Source: Mesostigma viride (lineage: Eukaryota > Streptophyta > Mesostigmatophyceae > Mesostigmatales > Mesostigmataceae). Taken from it: a stretch of 64,000 bases of DNA. The position numbers were made by a program, and so were the translations under genes. The stretch lies in assembly GCA_009746045.1 (NCBI GenBank), contig RPFO01000256.1, positions 293,501-357,500 of the forward strand, given 5' to 3'. The notes beneath the pieces are model-generated. The model had not been told where the DNA came from. It ran no database searches and saw only the letters and a program-made list of their open reading frames with translations. This document shows, in pieces, positions 1 to 12,300 of the stretch (position 1 is its first letter; the number at the start of each line of letters is the position of its first letter).

Positions 1-353
1 TTACTATGTTGGCCCATGCACCTGCCTTGGTGAAAATTGAAAACACGTTGACCTCCTAACTGTAGGCTACCCTATGTAACCTAGCAGCCAGCAAAGAGTA
101 GACTACCGGGCCAACCCAGTTGCCTAGGTGATCTTTGACGTGACAATCAGCCCTAGGTAATGAACCGCTTACCTTTGCGTTGTAATAAACCCTCACATCA
201 TGAGTGGCTTACCTCAGCGGCATTGCATGTGAGAAAGGACTTCCCGCCCCCATGCTAACCTTGGCGGCGTTCGACTTGACACAGTACTCCCTAACCCAAC
301 GCTTCCCTTGGCAGTGTAGCACGCGACATAAGACTCCCCACCCCCAAGCTTAC

Positions 354-3300
354 CTTGGTGACGTTGGACTTGACAAAGTACTCCCCGCTGGGCGTTTTTG
401 TCATCTGGTCCGCGGACAGGAATTGCACCTCATTGCTGGGGACCTGGGGGACGCAGCAGAAGGGGGGGTAGTTGCAACATTATTATATACTAGTACTGCG
501 ATATTCGTAGGCAACCGCACCTTGTTATGGGGGACCAGGGGGACGCAACAGAAGGGAAGGAGAGTGACGGCTAGCCGCAGCGTTATAGTAGATACTCGAA
601 TGCAAGTGTACCTCGTTGCCGGGGACCTGGGGGGCAGGGCAGCAGAGGCAGAGGGTGCAGGCTACCAGCACTGCCATAAATTCATGCACCTGCATCTTGT
701 TGGTGGAGACCGGGGGCAGAAGACTTGGTTTACTTTTTATGTGGGTATTCAAGAAGCTATTGCTTATCGACATGCCAGAAGCGGTCGAGGGTTGGCAACT
801 ATTAGCTGTGCCATTAAAGAAATGGGAGGTATCCGTTGGCCGTTGCCACAAATGGTCATCATGGATAGGTCTTTCATTTTACTAAACATGGAGTTGTTGT
901 GGCCAGCAGCCAGTAGAGAGCCAAGGAAAGGGAAAAGGAAGGAAACGGAAAAGAAAGGAAAGGGAAAAGGAAGGAAACGGAAAAGAAAGGAAAGGGAAAA
1001 GGAAGGAAACGGGTAAGAAAGGAAAGGAAAAAGGAAGGAAAGGGAAAGGAAAGGAAAGGGAAAAGAAAGGCAAGGGAAAGGAAAGGAAAGGAAAAAGAAA
1101 GGAAATGGGTAAGAAAGGAAAGGAAGGAAAAGGGAGAATAACATGAACCACGGCACCACGAGGTAACCCCACTTGTCCCCAGGGGGGTGTCTCCGATTGT
1201 CCCAAGGGACAAGCTAAAGAAGAACGGTCAGGTGAGCAGGGAGCTCGTGAGCACAGGTAGTGCGCCTACCACCCAGCAGCGACGAGCATAAGCTGTTCAG
1301 TAGCACAGGTTGCAACACTCCCTCCCAAACACCCCCACTCCCCCCGCTCACAACATCATCGGAAGCACCAAGTCCAGTTGGTTCCCCACACACTCAGCAG
1401 CGTGCACCAGCAGCGGATGCGCGGTTACCAGCCGCCAGCATCAACCCTCAGGTAAGACACAGCCAGTACTATAGTAACTTCAATATCCACTCCCCAGCGT
1501 GCAGAAGCATGGGTAGCACGCCTATCAACCGCCGGCATCACCTGCAGCATCACCCCATAAACTCATCCGCTCACCTGCGTGCACTAGCAGAGGGCATGGT
1601 CCGGCCCCACCCGTCAAGCACACACCTAGTTGATTCCCACCCACTCCCCAGCGTGCCGTAGCAGAGGTGTGCGGTTACCAGACGCCAGCATCATCCCTTG
1701 ACTACTATACTTAGTAATGGCACTGCCCACCCACCAGCGTGCAGTCGCACTGCCCACCCACCAGCGTGCAGTAGCACAGGTTGTGCGCCATCATGATGGA
1801 GGGATACAGCGACGCAAAGTCCAGCGTCGCGATCGGGTCCTCGTAGAAGCGCGCTTTCGGTTCCAGCACCTGTCACCGCGGGATGAGAGGACAAGGAACC
1901 AAGCGGGCAAGTAGGGATGACAGGGCGTCAGCGAGAAGGATGTTGGGTCCCAGCACCTGCCACAAACGTTGCGGACCGGCGGGCAACAAGCATGTCACTG
2001 CGCAGGCAATCGCTTTCACTTCCAGCACCTGTCACCGCATGATGAGAGAGCGCAAGGAACCAAGCGGCAAGAATATGAGCAGGGAAGTGCCTACATGGTC
2101 CGCGACAAGGAGGCACTTTTGGTTCCAGCAACTGGCACAAACATTACGTGCATGTGAGCACCAAGCACGCCACCGAGCAAGCAATGAACCACCCAAAATT
2201 GTCAGCCAAGCTCCCAGAGTGCCACCGAGCAAGCAACCAACTACCCATATTTGTCAGCCAAAGGCAGCCAGGAAGCACCAAACTTGTAACTGAGCACGCA
2301 CGCACCAAAGGTGCGGTTATTGGAGACGTGCAGGTCACCCAACACAGGACAGTATGATGTTTCATTATTTGAATGGTAAGGCAATAGGAAGTACGCACCA
2401 TACAAACATGCATGATGCCAATCCTGTTTTCATTCAACAAATTACATTAAGTTTGATGGCCATCCATGCATGTGTACCCCAGCATGCCGCACGAGTGCCC
2501 ACGATGGCTTTTTCCTACGGGGGGGGCGGGGGGGGGGGGCGAGTAGTCTTTAGAACCATGCATGCCCATGGCTGCAGCGGGAGCTAGTACTCACACTGGC
2601 CCCTCTGACCCTCTAGGTACACAAAAGGGTTGCATTGTGGGCGCCAGTAGTACTCAGCATGGCCGTCTCGTGCGGAAGAGTGCCGCAAGCAAAAGTACTG
2701 ACCGTGGCCAGTATAAGCCTCTATCTCCGCAAAAGTGCTGTATGCGCTACATCTCACCATGTTCTCTATAAGCAACACAGCTGTCTGTGTCTGCGGCCGC
2801 ACTGCGGGAGCCAGCACTCACCGTGGCCTCTATAAGCAAGAAAACCATCTGTGTGTGCAACCGCGTCACGGGAGCCAGCACTCACCGTGGCGCCCTCGTA
2901 CGTCTCCTGCCCCCCCTCCCCCTTCATGTTGGGGACGAGAAGGTTGCGCTGCTTGGCCTTGCGCAATATCTGGGACATGACCTGGGTAGGATGGCCACCG
3001 CGCGTCGATGTGGGCACAGCACGGCCGCGCATGGGTGCACAACGGGGTCGCAAATGTGGGTACATTAGGGGCCCAAATGTGGGCACAACAGGACGCAAAT
3101 GTGGGTACGATAGGGCCGCAAATGTGGGCACAACAGGACGACAAAATGCTTGATCTTGCACAGAAGAAGGGACATTACCTGGGGCCAGCGCTGTTTGTGA
3201 ATTTGGACACCAAAAGGGCTACCTTTGTGGACCCAGAAATGCCATGGGTGTCTACACACACAAGGGCAGCCTTTGTGGACACAGAAACGCAGTGGGTTAA

Positions 3301-6300
3301 GGCACGAAAATGGGCAGCGCTTGTGGACGCGCAAAGATGCCACAACAGGGAAACCCCACCGGGTGATTACGACGAGGGGGTCCACTGGGTGTTTACTAAA
3401 AGGGGGCCCACCGGGTCTTAACTAAAAGGGGGCCCACCGGGTGTTAACTAAAAGGGGGTCCACCGGGTCTTACATAAAAGGTTTCACCGGGTGTTAACTA
3501 AAAGGGGGCCCACCGGGTCTTAACTAAAAGGTTTCACCGGGTGTTAACTAAAAGGGGGCCCACCGGGTCTTAACTAAAAGGTTTCACCGGATGTTAACTA
3601 CAAGGGGGCCCACCGGGTCTTAACTAAAAGGCTTCACCGGGTGTTAACTACAAGGTTCACAAGGTGATTACTAGAAGGGGGGTAACCGGGTGATTACTGA
3701 ATGGAGATTAACCGGGTCTTTACCACTCGACACGCACCGGCGAGCCTTTTATTATTATTATTACTACTATTTGGTTGTGGTTGCCAAAGGGGCCGTCAAC
3801 GATTGGCACGGAGGCAAGGCGGCACACCTTGGTGCTCTGGCTGGGTGCCAGCAGAAACAAGCGCGGTGGATTGGAACAGGAAGATGCCAGTAGGTGTGGG
3901 ACACGTAAAGGGCAGTCGATGTGGACACATAAAGCATTGGATGCAAAACGGCAGTCAATGTGGACACATCAAGCATTGCTTGTAACGAGAAACCCCACGC
4001 CCCATACACCAGTAGATCGCGCCTTGGTGCTCTAGCCGCTCGCCAGCAGAAAGGGAGCTAGCCGACGTGGACACGCAGGGCAGAAGACACAAGGGCCGAA
4101 AAGGGCAGAAGAGGGCTGAAAAGAGCCAAACAGGGCCGAAAAAGGCCGAACAGGGCCGAAAAGGGCCGACAAGGGCCGGAAAGGGTAGAAGGGCAGAAAA
4201 GGGCACGACACAAAAGAGGCAGAAGATTTGGACTTGGAAATGGCAGCAGGCATGGACAGGAAGCCACGCCCGAAACAGCAAGACACGGTACCTTGATGCT
4301 CTGGCCGCGTGCCAGCAGGAAGGATAAGGGCACGCCCGTCACGCGCGCCATCTCGATGTAGTTGTACATGAACATGAGCTTGTCCAGTAGCCGCTGGGGG
4401 AGGTAGGCGTCCTGAAGCAGTTCGTGGGGGGGAGGGTGTTCCATGGTTGGTCCATGGTGGGTCGGTTGTTCACAGAACCGTGATCTATATATATAGTGAT
4501 CTATATATAGTGATCTATATATAGTGATCTACCACGTGGCTGTAGATTCCCATAGTCTTGTAGATCAACATGAGCTTGACCAACAGCCAGTGAGGGAGGG
4601 AGGTGCCATGCATATAGGGAGTATCTGGGGGGGAGAACATGGGTCGGGCCGATCATCCCGAGTACAGTGTTGTAGAACAGACTGGTTGTCCAGCAGGCAA
4701 TGGGGAAGGCAGCAGGCAATGCGGAAGGCACATGTCCTGCAAACAGCATGCCCGGTAGGCATGCACACCGCACAAGCAGTACTTGGGCAACTTGCAAGCC
4801 ACATCACCAAGCCTGGCTTGCTTCTGCGCATGGCATGCAAATACTTCTTTACTTGCTTAGCAAGCCTGGCCATGATGCATACCTTTCAGCAGGACACAAC
4901 TAGGTGCAGTACCCACATCAAGTGACGGCTACGTTCCAGACTTGAGCACTTCGAATTAGGCTTTCTTTCTGGAAGTCTTTGTGCAATAAATTCTCACACG
5001 GCTACCTTGCAAACCACATCCATTCTGTCAATGCACAGATTTTTTATACATCCACAGGCCTCTTGTTGCGATGTGTACATCCAAACAGGACATCGCTACG
5101 TGCACTACCCAGCTGAGGTGGCAAACCCACGTGCCGTGTGAAAGCACCCACCTTGAGGCAGTTGTCGCCTACTTTGAAAATCACACTTTGAGGTGAATGA
5201 TATGCACGTCTGGTTTTGAGAACACCTTGGAATGGCGATTTGCGGCCAGAGTAAGGCCCCCACCTTGAGGCAGTATCCCCGCGAGGTGGACACCATACCT
5301 TGAGGGCATGCAAAAAATGGCGTGCCGGAATACAGTACCCACTGTGACGCAGCTACCACCGTGAAACAGCTACTTCTTCGATAGCACTTTGACGTGCCAG
5401 GTAATACTGCCAACCTTGAGGCAATAGACGGCTACTTTCCAACCATATCCGCGCGCAGGGATATACGATTACTCCGACAGCATGATGCCCACAATGAGGA
5501 AGGAAACGGATCGTTCGAAACCATCTCCATAGCCAGGCTATAGTACCCACCTTCAGGCAGTAGACGGCGAGGCGGTGGCGCGTGGAGTCATTGCCGTTGA
5601 AGAGGTCGCTGATGATCGAGTGGTGCACGTCTTCTTTCTGTGTGATTGGCCACCGATAGGTAGCCAAGGCAAAAAAAAGAAAGAAGTTGCAAAGCAGGCG
5701 GACATGTTAACCCATTTCTGTGGTTAGCCGCCAGAGTATGGAACGGGAAATAAAGCAAGGAAGGTAATTGCTTCCTTAAAAACAAGTTGGGCAGCAAGAT
5801 TGGCCAACAAGGTCCACGAAACGATGCAGGTGTAAAGTAGCGAGTAAAGGGGAGCCATGATCTCAAGCGCTTACTTGAACCAAAGACGTTCAAGACTTCA
5901 TGATAGCCATGTTGTTAAATAAGGCATTGTAACTCTGTATCTTAGCCATTATATTCCAAGCAAAAGCGTTAATGACTGCACGTTAGCCATTATTTTCAAA
6001 GCAAAGGCGTTCAAGGCTGCACGTCCGCCACTAATCGACCATTTGCCCTCAACCAGCCACCTCTACCGAGCATTTCTTCGCGCCCACCTGCTCGCCTAGG
6101 AAGTGCGCGGAAACAGCATTGAGGGAGTAGGACGACAGCTTGTGGTCGCGCTGGATGGCCTGATGAGGGAAACAAGCAGGGAGGGAGGGGGTAGCAGATA
6201 ACCAGGTAAGAAATTAATAAAGCACACATTTCAAGGGTCTTGTTTAGACGACAGCCTGTGGTCGCGCTGGGTGGCCTAGTGTGTGGGAGAGAGGGAAGAG

Positions 6301-9300
6301 GAAGCAAATAGACATGAAAGTGTTTTACGAATGAATAGAAAAAGGCTCTTGTTAGCACAAAGGCTTGTTGGCGTGGCGCGCGAGGCACACACACCAAGAG
6401 ATAGAGGGGAGGGGGGGGAGGTTGAGAAAGGTATGCCAGTAAGAAAAACACAGGAATTGTATTATGGGGGTACGTGCGACCACACTGTGAGGCTTAAGAC
6501 AAACAAGAAGGCGATGTCAGAAAAAATGGCAAAGCATGGAGAGACCGCAAGATGTTTTATTCATGCTTCAAGATGGCCACAGTTAAACATTAGTCCTATG
6601 ATAATCGTTATTAGACTTACAACTAGTGCTATAATAATCATACTACTAGTACATTTAAACGTGAGTGCTATGATAACTCAAATTTCGCAGCCCAGCACCA
6701 GAAAATTATATCATGGGCGAGTCAACTCGGCACATGTCACCCCCCAAACGCATGACAGCGGTATCGCCTCCACCGACAGTGGTATCGCCTCCACATTGGT
6801 CACGTGCCATGTTACTTGACCGCCATGCGTCCATGCTTGCTTGACAGCCTGGTGGCATACCTTGCTTGACGGCCTGGTGGCATACCGATCAAGATGCTCG
6901 TGCCCAGGCCACCACAAGGTGGAGGATGGCCGACATCGTGTCGATGTATCATACACGAGCCACGTGCCGACGTGCCGCCACCGGGCGACAGCCACGGTGG
7001 CGTATCACAACGACTTGTACACGGCGCAATCGATCACTATGCAGTTTCTCTCGCCAGCCTTTTCCCTCCGTTGCCCTCATCATTTGCGCCCCTTACCATC
7101 ACTTGAAAATGATTTGCGTACGTACAACCCCCTACTTTTGTAGTTACACAGACCGCGCATGGCGGCCGACATCCATGACAGAGTGCCTGTGTGGATGTCC
7201 CAAGGGTCGCCGGGGACCGTGGGGAGCAAAACGCCATGCCGGTGAGCCACGGCGGTGGGATCACCCACCTGCAGCAGGTCAAACTGCACACGGCCCTCGA
7301 TGGTGATCTCCTTGCTCTCTCGCGTGCCGTACGCCCTGGGAAGGGCACGGGTAAAAAGCACAGAAACATTCGGTTGAGACTCACGAAAAGCACAACATGG
7401 TCACATATCGCAGTAGGATTCTCTCATTAACATGGCGAGCAAAGGGCGTCCCGCCAGGGGAACTGGCGAAAACAATGGCATGCCGTGAAGGTGGTCACCT
7501 TGCCACGCGCGAGTGAATGATTGCATTGATAATATTCGTTGCCCTGGTAAGAAATGGGGGTGCGTAGGTATGGTGGACAAAAGGCCACGGACCGCCAGGG
7601 GAAAAAAAATTGTTTTCTCGCCATAGACGCCCGGGTCTCTCAACCGGCGAGAATGGCACAAAAGTGACGGCACAAGAAAGGGGGGGTGGGGGTGGTGGGT
7701 AGGGAGGGAGGCATGCAGACACACAGATGCGCACGTACATACTTATATGTAGATCAGCCATACATACAACCATAGTACCCTGTAGAGAGACTGAGGGAGA
7801 CAAAAGCAGAAGGGGGCATTGTGTGAGTGTGTGCGAGCATGTACGTGTACGGGTGCCAGTATGTACTTCCCACCTCCACTGCCCATTTTACTCCTGAGCC
7901 CCCAGCCTCCCCTCTCCGCTTCGCCGACTCGCTTGGAGGGGAACATTGTGTCACGCTTCACCATGGCCCATTCCTCCCCTAAGCCCAAAAACACATACCC
8001 ACAAACCCGTGACCCGCAGCGACTCACTTGGAGGAGAACGTGGTGTCGCGCACGCGAACTTTGCTGTGCTTGACGCGGCCCAGCAGCTCGAAGCCTTCCA
8101 CGCCCAGCGCCTTGGCACGCTGGGGGACATCACCATAGTGCATGGGTGGTGGCGAAGAGTAGTGGCGAAGAGGTAAGAATAGGTGCATGAGTACAACGAA
8201 GCAGCTCAATGCCCTCCACGCCCAGATCCTTGGCAAACTGGGCAATACAACGCGTGAGTACCCAGTACGCATGAATGCACCAGTACATGGGGGAGAGGGA
8301 GGAAGAGGGGGAGAGGAAAGAAGAGGGGGAGAGGGGAGAAGAGGCGAAGAGGGAGGAAGAGGGGCAGAGGGGAGAAGAGGGGAAGAGGGAGGAAGAGGGG
8401 GAGAGGGGAAAAGAGGGGGAGAAGGAGGAAGAGGGGGAGAGGGGAAAAGAGGGGGAGAGGGGAGAAGAGGGGAAGAGGGAGGAAGAGGGGGAGAGGGGAA
8501 AAGAGGGGGAGAGGGGAGAAGAGGGGAAGAGGGAGGAAGAGGGGGAGAGGCGAGAAGAGGGGGAGAGGGAGGAAGAGGGGGAAAGGGGAAAAGAGGGGCA
8601 GAAGGAGGAAGAGGGGGAGAGGGGAGAAGAGGGGGAGAGGGATCAAGAGGGGGAGAGCGAGGAAGAGGGGAAAGGGAAGAAGAGGGGGAGAGGGGAGAAG
8701 AGGGTGAGGCGACGGCATAAGAAGGGCACGCTGGAGATGTCCCGCGACGCATATGTGACGGCGGACAGCAAAGAGATGCTCCGCAATGCGTGAGTGGTGG
8801 CGAAGAGTAATCCATAGTTGCATGGGTAAATGGGAGTGAGGGCAAACAAAGGGACAGTGCACCTAGATGAAGAAGGGAGAGGGGGCAAAAGCGAGGGGTG
8901 ATGGAAGGAGAAAGAGGAGGGGCGAAACTAACGACGCAGGATCGGAGAACAAGTGGCAGACTTTGCCTTGTGCAGCAAAGGCAGGGATTGCAGGGAAATA
9001 ATGGCCTTATGAACGTGCTGCAGCTGCTGTGATGAAGAAGCAGAGTGGAGCCTGGACAGGCTTGACCATTGGGCCATAAAGGAGCCTATCGATCGGCATC
9101 CTTGGCCGTGTTTCCGGCAACACAGACATGTATTGCACCCTGGCTATGAGGAAAGGCAGAGGCCTATGAATATGCCGCAACCACATGCAAGGGAACGTAA
9201 GAAGTAGAAAACCCGGCAAAAAGCGTGTTGTGTGAACAGATGTCTGCTAGTCCTGATTATGACATACTCTTTCGAAAGGACTCCTTGGAAAAACTTATTG

Positions 9301-12300
9301 CTGCCATACGTACGTCGATCAGGTATGGCATGTCAAAGTTGACGATGTTGTAGCCAATCAGAATGTCCGGATCCGCCACGTTGATCAGGTCCTGTGGTGT
9401 GGGGGTGGTGCGCAGGGAACCACCCAAGCCAAGGCCGTGCAACCGTGATGCCAGGTAGGTGCAATCGTAACCAGGGGGCGGTCGTCAGCAGCCTCGTACC
9501 CAAACAGCTTCCGTTGAGGATAAAACCCAGATCTATGACAGAGGCTGGATGTACGCGCATGCGAGTGCGATGGACATACACACCCGTATTGCTCAAGTGG
9601 ACCGGCGGGCGCAGCAAGTTGCGCCACCGTTCCAAGATAAACAAGGGGTGGGAGAGGGAGCCAGCGACACCAACAGGACGAATCACCGGCACAGCTAAGG
9701 ACCAGCAGGGGCTCTGCATCCTAGGACGCATACGGCAAAACCTCTCCGACATCGAGGTATTAAGTAGACAGGTATCATGTCGCAGTTGAGCAAGGAATGG
9801 TACACTAAATGCTGTTGACAGTGCGCAGAAAAAGTATACAGGCATACTACTATCCACACAATGTGTAGTCTAGTACTGGGTATACTTATAATATATAGTA
9901 CTGTATATATAAGTTTATAATAGTATATCCTCACTACAGATGTGTAGCCTGGCGTCGCCCCTCACCCGCCACACCTTCAACAGCTGGCGCTCATCGACGT
10001 ATCAAAGCACAAGCAGGAACCATAGAAAGATTTTTAACCTAGCAGCCGTCACAAAACTCAAAGGACACTTAACCACCACGCCTTCAACAGCATCCGTTCG
10101 TAGTTGTAGCAGAGCACATGCAACATTGATAGGAGGAACGACTTGACTAGCACGTGGCAATAAGTTTCTACTACTTACTTAACTGGCATCCGGCTCCAAC
10201 CTAGGAGGGCACGTACCCGCCACGCCTTCAGCAGCTGGCGCTCATCGTCGTAGCAAAGCACATCTGTGCCTACGATGGGGGAGCAGCCGCGCAGGCAGAG
10301 CACGTTGCGGATGATGGGTTTACTCTGCCCCTGCAGCGTGACCAGGTTGGCGATCTGTGGGGGTGGGGCAGAGGGAAAGGGTGGAGGGTAGGGATGGATT
10401 GCGTGGGTCAACGGGCAAGAAACGTCATGAGTTTTATTTCACCCTGCTGCAGCCTACGTACTGGCAGGCATGTCACCAAAGTCAGTCAGATTAATCTCAT
10501 GGAAGGCAGGTTCATAAATTCGATGCTGCGGTGTCTCGTCCGCACCCGGATGACCGAGTCTCGCTCCGTAGCACAAACATTATCGCACTTATACATAGTA
10601 TATGCTGTATTGTGGAAATTTATACTACTATGTAAATGCCGCTGCCTGCTTATATGTACCTGAATGACCGAGTCGTGTTGCGCCTCTGGGAAGTGGCCCT
10701 TGCGGCCTGCGCACTCAATGTCAAAGCTGAGCACACGGAAGGGGGCCAGCCGCGCGAATCGGCCTTCCGGCTTGTGGCTGATGAGGTCCGCGAACCTGCA
10801 AAAAGGGGCCAGTGTGCCAGAAGAATGGTACAGTTGTGCATGGTGATTGATGTAACGGTAATTCATCAGTAGTGAATGATTAGTGCATCGAGAGTCAATA
10901 CAATCATCTTGTACCACTTCGGACGGCAGCACCCTTAACACAGTGGTGGACCGCCGGCAACACGGTGGGGGTGGGGGTGGATGCGTGCGCACTGGCAACA
11001 CGGGGGCGGATGGGAGCAACTATAATACGACCGAGGCCGAGCCACAATTCTGGTGTGGATTGCTTAAACTTGAGCTGATGCAGACTAAACACAGGGCCCC
11101 ATAGGACGTGCTATATTAGAGCCTATGGATGCTCTATTAGGGACAATAGGATCGGCAAAATAAGAGACCATGGGATGCCACAGGAATAACAATTGAGCTG
11201 GATTGCAGGTGATCCTCATGTCATATTCATTAGAACCCTTCAGGCGGGGGGCCTTTCTGCAAGAGCGCACAAAGGCATGGCCATACCAATCAGCCTTCCT
11301 TCCTCGCCTTCTATTCTTTTTCCCACAACGGGGAGGGCGCACTACGGGGGCTCTCTATTCTTGATCCCACAACGGGGGCTGGACAAGAACGCTTATGCCA
11401 TCCCAACACGCTCCACACACTTATTACTTAATCAACGAATTAATCAATCAAGTAAACATGTTCCCCGCAAGGATAAGGCAGGCAAAACACAGCCGCCACC
11501 TACTGGAGGTCGATCTCCAGGCAGCAGTCGGTGAGCTTGTCGCTGGCCGCCCTCACGCGGTAGCTGCCTGCGCACGCCTCGAGCCACATCCCCCCCCCGA
11601 TGTCGCGGTCGACCATGAAGCGCAGCGTGAAGAGCACGTTGCTCTCGTACGTAGTGAAGGACTGCGTCCCGATGTCGAGTCCTGGGATGGCGAAGCCCCG
11701 CTCGAGGATGCCTGGGGCAGGGGGTGCATGGGGAGGGTGAGGGGGGGGGTAAAGCGTGTGGGTGCATGAGCGTGAGGGGTGGGGGGTTAAAGCGTATGGG
11801 TGCATCGGGCAGGGTGTTGGGGGGGGGCCGGAAAGGGGAGGGGGAGAAAGGGGGGCGGGGGGGGAAATGAGAAAATGAATGGAAACGATTTCAAGATGTG
11901 CCCACTGGTTTCCACCTTCCTGGGGAGCATGAAGAAAAGAGGGAGTAGGTGGAGAGGGAAGGCAAATATGAGGAGTCTTTCTGTGAAACTAACAGCAAGG
12001 AAACACATACATGAACTAAACAGGATAAGTTGCTCCCCACGAGCATGCTGTACCCGTGTCAGCTAGTACCCTAATAGCCCCAGACCCCACATGACGCTCA
12101 CTCATCAAGCGCTCCGCTCGTGCAGTGGGCAACCCGTTGGACACGTCGAATCGCCAAGTCATGTCCCACCATCACTAGCAGCCCCATAGCCCTCCACCAG
12201 TCGCCACCCCACGCCCTGTATTACTCCTCTGTCTACAACCCTCACCTCGCGCGGAGGGAATCGTCATGAGCTCACCCGTGGCCCCCACCAACCCCCAACT

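Noticed and set aside
8024-8862. Proline/leucine-rich and Glu/Gly-rich open frames over 200 codons
   Set aside because: Run through the polypurine tract. Only 8028-8119 (minus) is a genuine exon.
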